The notes under the pieces: model-generated
What the model was told of the DNA's origin: nothing
Seen by the model: the letters and a program-made list of their open reading frames with translations, nothing else
Database searches by the model: none
Source: Pelagihabitans sp963710535
GTDB taxonomy: Bacteria; Bacteroidota; Bacteroidia; Flavobacteriales; Flavobacteriaceae
Length of the DNA: 64,000 bases
Assembly (NCBI GenBank): GCA_963710535.1
Contig: CAVQAW010000004.1
Location: forward strand, 62,001 to 126,000
Reading direction: 5' to 3'
Part shown: in pieces, positions 36,077-44,349 of the stretch
Layout: the number at the start of each line of letters is the position of its first letter
Position numbering within the stretch: the stretch's first letter is position 1
Made by a program: the position numbers and the translations under genes

Positions 36077-36937
36077 ATGAACATCAAAAAAAATTTGGTG
36101 CTAATCACTGTATTGGCACTTTCTACATATGCCTCTGCTCAAGTTACTGATGCGGAAAAAGACAGTCTTTACATTCAACAAATAGAAGACCTTAAAGAAC
36201 CTGACAAGGTTCTACACGCTGAACCTTTATATATTGACCTAATCCGAGATTTAGGAGCCCGTAAAGGTGAAAAAGAATGGAACGTAGGATTAGGACTTAC
36301 TGACAATCTGAAATTCGACTCTTATGAAGCTCTAATTGAGTACGAGTGGGCACCAATTGACAGGTTAGGCTTAGAAGTCGAATTGCCTTTCACTTTTTAT
36401 TCGGCTGTAAACGGAACGGCAAACGACTCTATTCCATCCAATCAATTGAATAGTATCAAAATTGCTACTCAATGGTCATTTTTTGTGAATGAGCCTAGGG
36501 CTACTTCAATGGCACTTGGATACATAAACGAGTTTGAACTTTCAGACTTCAGGAATTTTGGAAAGCCATTTATTAAAGGAAATGTATACAATCCATTTTT
36601 TGTGGTTGCAAAACGTTGGGGGAACAACTTTCATTCATTGATTTACACAGGTCCAATGATTGAACAGAATTTTAACACTAATAAGTTTCATACTACATAT
36701 GACATCAATACAAGTTTTCATTATATGATTACAGGTACACGAAACTTTATAGGTGTTGAATTCAACAAAACATTTGACGATAAAGACTTTGATATGACGA
36801 TTCGACCTCAAATGCGTTTAGGAATTGCCGACAACTTATTGATTGGAATTGTGGCGGGAATTCCAGTAAGTAGAGAAAATGAAAGATTAAGTTCATTTGT
36901 TAGACTAATATGGGAACCAAAATATAAGCATAAATAA
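36077..36937 (+). CDS. HAEPLYID-family outer-membrane-like protein
   Basis: 286 residues with a signal peptide (STYASAQVTD). Residues about 47-72 contain the diagnostic HAEPLYIDLIRDLGARKG, after which I recall the family being named. The remainder is alternating beta strands with aromatic ends (FVVAKRWGNNFHSLIYTGPMIEQNF, IGVEFNKTFDDKDFDMTIRPQMRLGI), consistent with a small beta-barrel. Function unknown; homologues have been wrongly labelled as a purine-synthesis enzyme, and no such domain is present. It sits with the small gene upstream in the last cassette, 10 bases before attC-like element 5. Confidence 0.7.
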   Translation: MNIKKNLVLITVLALSTYASAQVTDAEKDSLYIQQIEDLKEPDKVLHAEPLYIDLIRDLGARKGEKEWNVGLGLTDNLKFDSYEALIEYEWAPIDRLGLEVELPFTFYSAVNGTANDSIPSNQLNSIKIATQWSFFVNEPRATSMALGYINEFELSDFRNFGKPFIKGNVYNPFFVVAKRWGNNFHSLIYTGPMIEQNFNTNKFHTTYDINTSFHYMITGTRNFIGVEFNKTFDDKDFDMTIRPQMRLGIADNLLIGIVAGIPVSRENERLSSFVRLIWEPKYKHK

Positions 36938-36947
36938 AAAATACGGG

Positions 36948-37075
36948 TAAAAACAATGTATATAAAATATAGCGGTTCAGGTTAGTACCTAAACCGCTTT
37001 TACGTCTAATTAAGTATCTTTCTTTAAGAAAAGTTAATGCTTAAATCGCTACTTTTTATATACGAACCGTTGTTC
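36948..37075 (+). repeat. attC-like element 5
   Basis: 128 bases. Left end TAAAAAC (36948-36954, degenerate), left arm GTATATAAAATATAGCG (36958-36974), right arm CGCTACTTTTTATATAC (37047-37063) and right end GTTGTTC (37069-37075). Arms pair at 15 of 17 positions. An internal hairpin GCGGTTCAGGT/ACCTAAACCGC lies at about 36972-36997. Last element of the array. Confidence 0.65.
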
Positions 37076-37471
37076 TTTATGATGGCCAACCCAAAACCCA
37101 TGATAAAATTCATTAGATGGTAGAACCGTAAATTTACTTGGCAAAACCGAATGCTCTCTGGAAATTTGCTTGGGGCAGGCATGAAATTGAGGTTGAAACG
37201 GTATCCCGAGCTTGATCATATTCAGGGGGCACTTCCCGTTTCGGATCAAAAATGAATATGCTTAAAACCCATGGCCAATTCAGGCCGTAATTCGGTCATC
37301 TTTTCCCTTATCCTTAAAATCCTTACTTTTATAAGGCGCCCTAAAGAGGCTGATGGTACCGACCGCTATCTCGATTCACTACGCAACCTTTTTCACGGCA
37401 GTTTGGTATTCCCTGACCCGCTTTTTCGTCATTATGGACGATGCAGCGCATGAATTAAATATTTGATCGAC
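37076..37471. other. Intergenic stretch with gene relics
   Basis: No intact gene is convincing. A minus-strand 66-codon frame (37049-37249) overlaps attC-like element 5. A plus-strand frame ending at 37465 (ISIHYATFFTAVWYSLTRFF then MDDAAHELNI) looks like the C-terminus of a lost membrane protein. GC content returns to host level here. Confidence 0.35.
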
Positions 37472-37823
37472 ATGGACCATTCCAGAGTATACAAAATGTC
37501 ATTTGCCGGCGTCTATCCCCATTATGTTCATAAAGCGGAAAAAAAAGGCCGCACCAAGGAAGAGGTAGACACCATCATCTGTTGGCTCACCGGGTATGAT
37601 CGGAAGACTTTACAGCAGCAAATCGACAACTAAAATTGATTTTGAAACCTTTTTTGCAAAAGCCCCCCAAATCAATCCCAATGTTTCAAAAATTACCGGG
37701 GTAATATGTGGTTATCGGGTGGAAGAAATCAAGGACAAACTCATGCAGCAGATACGATATATGGATAAGCTTATCGACGAATTGGCAAGGGGAAAGGCCA
37801 TGGAGAAAATTTTAAGACAATAG
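37472..37823 (+). pseudogene. DUF2200 family protein, one +1 frameshift
   Basis: The first frame reads MDHSRVYKMSFAGVYPHYVH, KAEKKGRTKEEVDTIICWLTG and YDRKTLQQQIDN, then stops at 37632. The next frame continues KIDFETFFAKAPQINPNVSK and ITGVICGYRVEEIKDKLMQQ to RYMDKLIDELARGKAMEKILRQ. Together they form a complete DUF2200 protein of about 116 residues, a small domain of unknown function. One extra T near 37631 explains the break. Because the neighbouring sequence is full of relics, decay is plausible here, but sequencing error is not excluded. Confidence 0.8.
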
Positions 37824-38312
37824 CATAAATCGTCAAAATAAAAACAATGATGGATCGAAGGTCATTTGTCAATACTTTGGGAATGGGTTCTTAGGTCATG
37901 TTGGAAAAACATCCCACCCAAACAGACCCTACAACCCTCATCGACATCAAAATTGAAAGGACCATGGTAGGCGGTTAATGGGTGTATGAATCCTAAGGAT
38001 ATCATCCGATTGCCGATAGTGGCAAGGCGCACCGTCCATTGAATTTGAATACATTTTTCACGTCCCATAAATGAAGGCCGTTTACCATGGCAAAAACGGT
38101 TTATGGCCCGCTCCAGATTATTTTTTGGAACAATAAAAAACGTGCGAAAAATTCGCTACATTTCCCAAAAGATCGGCAGTAACGGAACACAAAGATATTT
38201 GCTTCATCACAATGGGAGGAAGAAAAAAAGCAAGCTGCGAATGTACATGGGATAAAGACATTTTAATTTCTTCCTGTTTTCAAAACGATCAAATCACAAA
38301 TATGTCAAGGAC
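37824..38312. other. 489-base relic region before the antiporter gene
   Basis: No intact gene. From ATG 37848 a frame opens MDRRSFVNTLGMGS, like a Tat signal start, then stops. Fragments such as GYHPIADSGKAHRPLNLNTFF follow between several stops, ending around 38180. This looks like a decayed exported enzyme gene. The parent family was not recognised. Confidence 0.4.
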
Positions 38313-39365
38313 ATGATCATACTATACCTTCTTGCACTTCTTTTGGCGTTCTATCTTTTGATGAAGGTTTGCGACGAGTACTTTGTAAGTTCCTTGGACA
38401 AAATAGCGAAAAACCTCAACCTTTCCTCAGAAGCATCCGGTGCAACGCTCATGGCAGTGGGCACCAGTGCCCCCGAACTTTTTGTATCCTTAATGGCCTT
38501 GTTGCGACCTGGAGATCATGGGGCCATGGGTGCGGGAACCATCGTTGGGTCGGCCATTTTTAATATTTTGGTCATTATAGGTGGATCATTGGTGATCAGA
38601 AAAGCCCATATTTTATGGCAACCTGTAATTCGTGACACCATTTTTTACCTATTTGCGATTGTCCTTTTGCTTTTTTCCTTTCGTGACGGAACCATCGATC
38701 TTTTTGAAGCCTGTACCTTTCTTGCCATCTACATCATTTATGTTTTTGCCGTCGTCAAATGGAAAAAACTCTTGAAGTATGAAGAAAAAGATCTTGAAGA
38801 AATCGTTGAGAAAACAAAGGAAGCCGAAAACCGCTGGCTTAAGAAAGTGGCCATGGCCTTCACTTTTATTTTGGACAAGACCTATCCCGGGCCGCAGCGC
38901 TATTACCTTACCTTTTTTATATCTATCGGCTGGATCATCGCACTCAGTTGGTTGTTGGTGGAGGGCGGTATTGGAGTGGCGCACGAGCTTGGTGTCCCGG
39001 AAGTGATCATCGGACTGACCATCCTAGCGGCAGGCACCTCCATTCCCGATCTCATATCTTCCTTGATCGTTGCCAAAGAAGGTCGGGGCGATATGGCCAT
39101 CAGCAATGCCATCGGTTCCAATATCTTTGATATTCTTATAGGACTTGGCCTTCCCTGGGTCATTATGTTGGTTTTCTTCCAAGATCCAATCATCGTCGAC
39201 AATACCAATCTATCCAGTTCGATCATGCTGCTTTTAGCCACCATCATTTGCATCTTCTTTCTCTTTGTCTTCCAAAAATGGAAAATGGGACGCAAATCAG
39301 GACTGTTTTTGATCTTTCTCTATGTGGCGTATTTGATTTGGTTGATCGTAAATGCTTTAAAATGA
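38313..39365 (+). CDS. Ca2+/Na+ antiporter-like protein of the CaCA family
   Basis: A 350-residue inner-membrane cation exchanger. The two inverted alpha repeats are clear: ATLMAVGTSAPELFVSLMAL (about residues 44-63) and GLTILAAGTSIPDLISSLIVA (about 235-255), each followed by GSAIFNILVI or GSNIFDILIG. About ten hydrophobic segments surround a charged loop (KYEEKDLEEIVEKTKEAENRW). Related K+-dependent Na+/Ca2+ exchangers and YrbG share this layout; which ions move cannot be told. It stands alone between the relic region and the hydrolase cluster. Confidence 0.88.
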   Translation: MIILYLLALLLAFYLLMKVCDEYFVSSLDKIAKNLNLSSEASGATLMAVGTSAPELFVSLMALLRPGDHGAMGAGTIVGSAIFNILVIIGGSLVIRKAHILWQPVIRDTIFYLFAIVLLLFSFRDGTIDLFEACTFLAIYIIYVFAVVKWKKLLKYEEKDLEEIVEKTKEAENRWLKKVAMAFTFILDKTYPGPQRYYLTFFISIGWIIALSWLLVEGGIGVAHELGVPEVIIGLTILAAGTSIPDLISSLIVAKEGRGDMAISNAIGSNIFDILIGLGLPWVIMLVFFQDPIIVDNTNLSSSIMLLLATIICIFFLFVFQKWKMGRKSGLFLIFLYVAYLIWLIVNALK

Positions 39366-39509
39366 TGTAGAGGCGCCATACGCTCAACTGACGCTAAAAA
39401 CGATTTTATACATGGCTGAAAATCATTACTTTTAAAAGGAGGATTCGTAGCGCCTTCCCCGGTGCGCTGAAGACACGACTTGCATTTTCACAAATTTAAA
39501 CGACCCAAT

Positions 39510-40802
39510 ATGAAACCCACCCTGTCTACCCTGTTCATTTCGCTATTCGGCTTCTTTTTATTCGCACAAACACCCTCCCAAAAACAGTCGCCCCCGCTCT
39601 CTATGGCAACGGCGACGGAAGTGGGTATTTCGGCCGATAGGTTGGCGAAGATCGATGCCATGTTCAAGGAAGTGATCGCCAAAGATCAGATCCCCGGAGC
39701 AGTGGCGCTGATTGCCCGAAACGGAAAGATCGTGTTTTTCAATGCCTATGGAATGGCAGACAATGGCACCAATAAACCCATGGAGCAGGGCACGATCTTT
39801 AGGATCGCCTCGCAGACCAAAGCCATTACCTCCACCGCAGTGATGATGTTATGGGAAGAAGGGCGGTTTCGGCTCGACGATCCCATCTCCAAGTACATCC
39901 CCGAATTCAAAGAGGCCCAGATTCTCGATACCTACAATGAAAATGACGGTACGTATACCACCAAACCGGCCGAAAACCAGATCAGCATACGACATTTGAT
40001 CACCCATACTTCGGGCATTGGATACGGGGTAATCGATGGGGACGAACGTTTCAAAAAAATCTATGCAAAAGCTGGCATCACCGACCTGTTCACCACCGAA
40101 AACATCAGCATTGGCGAAAGCGTGAAAAAGCTGGCCCAGCTCCCCTTGCACCACAATCCAGGAGAAAAATTTACCTATAGCGAAGGCCTCGACGTGCTTG
40201 GCTATTTCATTGAAGTGGTTTCCGGGATGCCCTTCGATCAATTTTTAAGGACCCGTATCTTTGAACCTCTGGGCATGGACGATACCTGGTTTTACCTTCC
40301 TAACGACAAACATTCCCGCTTGGTGACCGTACAGGAAAAAGCAGACGGCAAATGGCAAAAATATCCCGTGACCTTCTATGATACCGACTATCCCAAAACA
40401 GGGGCCAAACGCTTTTTTTCCGGTGGGGCAGGGCTTTCCAGTACCGCCAAGGACTACGCTAGCTTTCTACAGATGTACCTCAACGGGGGCGAACTCAACG
40501 GCAAGCGTATTTTGAGCCGAACCACCGTGCAGAGTATTATGGGCAACCAAACCGGCGATAAATTCGGAGGGGACAGAAAACATTACGGACTCGCCTTTGG
40601 GGTGGTCACCCCTGCAGGGCAGGACGCCGGGGGCGAGGGCAGTGTGGGCACCTTCGATTGGGGCGGCTACTTCAATACCCAATATTTTGCAGATCCCGAA
40701 GAGAACGTCATTGGCGTCTTGATGAAACAGACCCAGGGCCCTGTCGACGACCCTACCGGGTGGAAATTCAGGCAGATGGTCTTTACCACAATCGATGATT
40801 GA
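39510..40802 (+). CDS. Exported serine hydrolase, beta-lactamase fold
   Basis: 430 residues with a signal peptide ending LFGFFLFAQ. The catalytic motif is S101-Q-T-K104 (FRIASQTKAITST). The second motif is FTYSEGLDVLG, and the third is the esterase-like TFDWGGYFNTQYF in place of KTG. It is a paralogue of the gene at 3324, without the lipobox. The likely substrate is an ester or D-amino-acid/peptide bond rather than an antibiotic. ATG 39510 was chosen because the extension to 39480 adds a charged tail before the signal. The next gene begins inside its stop codon (TTGA overlap), so the two are translationally coupled. Confidence 0.87.
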   Translation: MKPTLSTLFISLFGFFLFAQTPSQKQSPPLSMATATEVGISADRLAKIDAMFKEVIAKDQIPGAVALIARNGKIVFFNAYGMADNGTNKPMEQGTIFRIASQTKAITSTAVMMLWEEGRFRLDDPISKYIPEFKEAQILDTYNENDGTYTTKPAENQISIRHLITHTSGIGYGVIDGDERFKKIYAKAGITDLFTTENISIGESVKKLAQLPLHHNPGEKFTYSEGLDVLGYFIEVVSGMPFDQFLRTRIFEPLGMDDTWFYLPNDKHSRLVTVQEKADGKWQKYPVTFYDTDYPKTGAKRFFSGGAGLSSTAKDYASFLQMYLNGGELNGKRILSRTTVQSIMGNQTGDKFGGDRKHYGLAFGVVTPAGQDAGGEGSVGTFDWGGYFNTQYFADPEENVIGVLMKQTQGPVDDPTGWKFRQMVFTTIDD

Positions 40803-42904
40803 CAGTATTGTTTAGATGGATAACCGTACCGGCTACTTGCTTTGGGATACCTGCCAAATTCTTGATTTGCACCTTGCATATTATTTTATGTGGGAAGACG
40901 CTGCTCCATGGCCAGGATATCTTTACGAAAGAAGGCATCCATATCAAAGAAGTATGGATTCCGCTTTCCGATGGTACCCGATTGGCGGCCGACCTCTATC
41001 TGCCAAAAGAGACCGAAAAGCCGGAACGTTTACCGGTATTGCTCGAATATCTTCCCTATCGCAAAGATGAAGGCCGGGGCAACCGCTATCCTCTCTTTTC
41101 TTATTTTGTGCTGCGCGGTTATGTGGTGGCCAGGGTCGATATCCGGGGCACCGGTCGCAGTGAGGGAAAACTCGTGGATGGGGAATATTCCGAACAGGAA
41201 CAAAGCGACGGCGAGGAGGTGATCGCCTGGTTGTCGGAACAAAATTTTTCAAACGGCAATGTGGGCATGTTCGGCATTTCATGGGGCGGATTCAACGCTT
41301 TGCACATGGCCATGCGACAGCCTCCCGCCTTAAAGGCCATTATATCTTTGATGTCAACGGACGATATCTACGAAGACGATGTGCATTTTATCGATGGCAT
41401 GATGCATATCGATGCCTATGAAATCGGACAAGATTTGACGAACGCCCTCCCAGGGGCTCCCGATTTCATAATCGATTCGGCCTATTTCAGGAATCGGTTC
41501 GATACCGAGCCATGGTTGTTAAAGTATAAAAGGCAGCAAAACGACGGTCCATTTTGGAACAGGGCCTCCTTGAACGAGGATTACACGCGAATCGATGTCC
41601 CCTCCTTTATCATTGGCGGTTGGTACGATGGGTATCGTGATTTTGTGCCCCGAATGCTCAAAAATACCGATGCGCCCATAAAAGCGCTCTTGGGGCCGTG
41701 GAACCATACTTGGCCGAATTGGGCGAGTCCCGAACCTGCAATGGAGTGGCGTGACATGGCGGTGCGCTGGTTCGACCATTGGTTGAAGGATATCGACAAT
41801 GGGATCATGAAAAATCCCAAACTATATTATTTTCAACGGGCCTACCATGAGCCCGGAACGAATCTCACCGAAATTCCGGGGAGATGGATGCAGTCCGAAT
41901 CCTGGCCGCAGACCCATGACTCGCTGCTCTATGTACAGCCAAACCAAACCCTGGCCACTGCCGCAGCAAGCTTTGAACATCAACTGAAGTATAAACCGTC
42001 CGTTGGAATTGAGGCAAGTGGCTCGGTCATGTGGTGGGGCGACTGGGCGCCCGATCAAACCAATGCCGATGCACAAAGTTTGGTTTACGACTCTGAACCC
42101 ATAAAGGGGGAAGTGGCGATCATTGGCTTCCCTGAAGTCGTTTTGCAGGTAAGTGCCAATGCGCCGGCGGCCAATTGGTTGGTTCGCCTGTCCGATGTGG
42201 CCCCGGATGGCAAGGTCACCCAGATCACGGGGGCAGGCTTTAATGGCACCCATCGCAATAGTTCCGAAAAACCCGAGCCTTTGGCCATCGACAGCACCTA
42301 TACGCTTCAAATTCAATTGCATGCCACCTCATGGACCTTCCAAAAAGGCCATAAAATAAGACTGGCCATCAACAACGCCCAATGGCCCATGATATGGCCC
42401 ACGCCTTACCCCATGACCACATCCCTATTTTCCAGTTCGCTCCTGCCCTCCTATGTAAAGCTGCCCTTGGCGTTGCCTGCTGCCATTCCCCTTAAAGAGC
42501 CCTTTCAAAAACCCGAAATCGATCCGGAATTGCCCGGTTATACTTCCCTCGCCTCGGAAACCCTCTCTGGTTTCGCCGAGGTCAATGAAGTGAAGCAGGA
42601 TGAAAAAACCATGGGCACGTCCGTTTTGGCCACCAATTCCGGTAGCGACCAATATCCATGGGGCATGGTCGACTATACCGAATCAATCACGCATTCCGTC
42701 GACGATGCAAAACCGGCATTGGCCAGTGTCAAAAGCATTTACACCATCACGGTAAAACTAAATGGACGTGAATTGGTTTGGTCGGGAGAACTGATATTCT
42801 CAAGTGATGTTCACCATTATTATTTCGATTACACCAGAAGGTTACAGGAAAACGGGGAATTTGTCAGGGAACGCAACTGGACAGAAACCATAGATAGAAA
42901 TTAA
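40799..42904 (+). CDS. CocE/NonD (X-Pro dipeptidyl-peptidase-like) hydrolase, exported, TTG start
   Basis: About 700 residues. The N-terminal alpha/beta-hydrolase domain has the nucleophile elbow GISWGG (Ser near residue 161), an RVDIRGTGRSEG oxyanion-side motif, and the later catalytic Asp/His regions GGWYDGYRDF and LGPWNHTWPN. A C-terminal jelly-roll (PepX_C) begins near residue 400 and includes RLAINNAQWPMIWPTPYP. No ATG precedes the domain. TTG 40799 overlaps the previous stop and gives a signal-like stretch (PAKFLICTLHIILCGK); TTG 40808 is also possible. Family members cleave dipeptides after proline or hydrolyse esters and amides such as glutaryl-7-ACA. Confidence 0.85.
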   Translation: MTVLFRWITVPATCFGIPAKFLICTLHIILCGKTLLHGQDIFTKEGIHIKEVWIPLSDGTRLAADLYLPKETEKPERLPVLLEYLPYRKDEGRGNRYPLFSYFVLRGYVVARVDIRGTGRSEGKLVDGEYSEQEQSDGEEVIAWLSEQNFSNGNVGMFGISWGGFNALHMAMRQPPALKAIISLMSTDDIYEDDVHFIDGMMHIDAYEIGQDLTNALPGAPDFIIDSAYFRNRFDTEPWLLKYKRQQNDGPFWNRASLNEDYTRIDVPSFIIGGWYDGYRDFVPRMLKNTDAPIKALLGPWNHTWPNWASPEPAMEWRDMAVRWFDHWLKDIDNGIMKNPKLYYFQRAYHEPGTNLTEIPGRWMQSESWPQTHDSLLYVQPNQTLATAAASFEHQLKYKPSVGIEASGSVMWWGDWAPDQTNADAQSLVYDSEPIKGEVAIIGFPEVVLQVSANAPAANWLVRLSDVAPDGKVTQITGAGFNGTHRNSSEKPEPLAIDSTYTLQIQLHATSWTFQKGHKIRLAINNAQWPMIWPTPYPMTTSLFSSSLLPSYVKLPLALPAAIPLKEPFQKPEIDPELPGYTSLASETLSGFAEVNEVKQDEKTMGTSVLATNSGSDQYPWGMVDYTESITHSVDDAKPALASVKSIYTITVKLNGRELVWSGELIFSSDVHHYYFDYTRRLQENGEFVRERNWTETIDRN

Positions 42905-42976
42905 TTCCCCGCCAAAGCAACGGTTTCATCGAAAAGCGCAAATATTTTGACTATTTTAAGGGCCTAAAAAAAATTC

Positions 42977-44272
42977 ATGTCCTCTAAGTGTATAGCATCC
43001 TTATTATTCCTGAGTCTTGTTTATGTTGGCCAGGCTTTTCAACCCCAACCCAAAGTGAACCAAGAACGCCTCGAACGGAGGATCGTTGACCTGGCCCGAT
43101 TTGGGCTGCAAGACAATGGCGAGACCGAACGCGTTGCCTATAGTGAGGCAGATCTGGAATCGCGGGACTGGCTCATCAAGACCATGAACAATTTGGGCTT
43201 GGAAGTATCCATAGACTATGCAGGGAACATCATCGGCAAAAGAAAGGGAAGCGACAGCACCAAAAAACCGATTGTTTTTGGTTCCCATACCGATCGGGTG
43301 CCCAATGGGGGCAATTATGATGGTTGTGTGGGTTCCATGGCCGCCCTGGAGGTGATAGAAGTGCTCAATGAAGCGCAAATCACTACCAGCCATCCTTTGG
43401 AAGTCATCTTTTTTGCGGATGAGGAAGGGGCGATCATGGGGAGCAGGGCCATGGTGGGCAAATTGGGCAAGAAGGCTTTGTCGGTGACCAACAGCACCGG
43501 TTTTACAGTGGGAGAAGGCATAATGCGCCTTGGGGGCGATACCACTAAGATTGCCGAAATCGCCCGTAAAAAAGGGGACATAGCAGCTTTTTTGGAACTC
43601 CATATCGAACAAGGCGGTATTTTGGAAAAGGAAAATTTGGATATCGGTATCGTTGAAGGCATTGTTGGTCTTAGATGGTGGGATGTCGTCTTTACCGGGT
43701 TTGCCAACCATGCGGGCACCACCCCAATGAACGCGAGACAGGATGCCCTGCTCGCCGCTGCCAAGTTCATCGTTGCGGTCAATGAAATTACCAACAGCTA
43801 TGAAGGAAGACAGGTCGGTACCGTAGGACGCATCAAAGCGGAGCCCGGTGCGCCCAATGTGATTCCGGGAAAAGTGGTGACCAGTTTGGAAATCAGGGAC
43901 CTTTCGTCTGAAGTGATCGAAAAGGTGTTCCAGGCCATAAGCGCCAAAAGCAAGGAAATAGAGGTCGAATCAAATGTCTCCATCGAAATTCATTCCCTCG
44001 ATACCACCGCAAACCCAGCTTTGATGGACAGCAGCATTCAAGCCGAAATCAAAAATTCGACATCGCAATTAGGGCTGAGTACACGATTCATGCCCAGTGG
44101 TGCAGGTCATGATGCCCAGGATATGGCACTGATCGCCCCAACAGGGATGATATTTGTGCCCAGCAAAGGGGGCATTAGCCACTCCCCCAAAGAGTATACC
44201 TCGCCCAACGACATGGCCAATGGTGCCAACGTGCTGTTGACCACAATCCTGAGCTTGGACAAAAAACTATAA
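42977..44272 (+). CDS. M20-family Zn-dependent amidohydrolase (N-carbamoyl-L-amino-acid hydrolase/allantoate amidohydrolase-like), exported
   Basis: 431 residues with a signal peptide (about residues 1-21). The metal and substrate motifs of the carbamoylase subfamily are all seen: FGSHTDRVPNGGNYDGCVGSMAALEV, FADEEGAIMGSRAM, ELHIEQGGILEKE, FANHAGTTPMNARQDAL, MPSGAGHDAQDMA and GGISHSPKEYTSPND. The family cleaves N-carbamoyl amino acids or ureido acids to the amino acid, CO2 and NH3, using two divalent metals. Export is unusual for the subfamily, which is mostly cytoplasmic. It is 72 bases downstream of the CocE gene and co-directional with the other hydrolases. Confidence 0.87.
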   Translation: MSSKCIASLLFLSLVYVGQAFQPQPKVNQERLERRIVDLARFGLQDNGETERVAYSEADLESRDWLIKTMNNLGLEVSIDYAGNIIGKRKGSDSTKKPIVFGSHTDRVPNGGNYDGCVGSMAALEVIEVLNEAQITTSHPLEVIFFADEEGAIMGSRAMVGKLGKKALSVTNSTGFTVGEGIMRLGGDTTKIAEIARKKGDIAAFLELHIEQGGILEKENLDIGIVEGIVGLRWWDVVFTGFANHAGTTPMNARQDALLAAAKFIVAVNEITNSYEGRQVGTVGRIKAEPGAPNVIPGKVVTSLEIRDLSSEVIEKVFQAISAKSKEIEVESNVSIEIHSLDTTANPALMDSSIQAEIKNSTSQLGLSTRFMPSGAGHDAQDMALIAPTGMIFVPSKGGISHSPKEYTSPNDMANGANVLLTTILSLDKKL

Positions 44273-44349
44273 TGTGCCGAACTTGGAGCGGCCCATCGTT
44301 CGGTCGTCACAAAAACAGCAATTGATTTAATTTAAAAACAACAGTTTAC

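Larger units (their letters stand above)
31271..37075 (+). mobile_element. Integrase-less attC-site cluster (CALIN-like gene-cassette array)
   Basis: Six plus-strand genes or gene pieces are separated by five inverted-repeat elements with attC architecture, each starting 5-47 bases after a stop codon and ending 14-42 bases before the next start where a next gene follows. DNA here is visibly poorer in GC than its flanks: one counted 60-base sample at 31621 has 18 G/C, against 27 in a sample from metG. Units: retropepsin-like, propeller-like, RidA, deiminase, and a two-gene envelope unit. No tyrosine recombinase with an IntI patch is present in the window. The left limit is uncertain; the right limit is the last element. 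Family knowledge: attC sites are recombined as folded single strands by IntI. Confidence 0.7.

Noticed and set aside
36077..36937. Phosphoribosylformylglycinamidine synthase
   Set aside because: I recall this label on homologues, but the protein has a signal peptide and a beta-barrel-like pattern and none of the PurL motifs.
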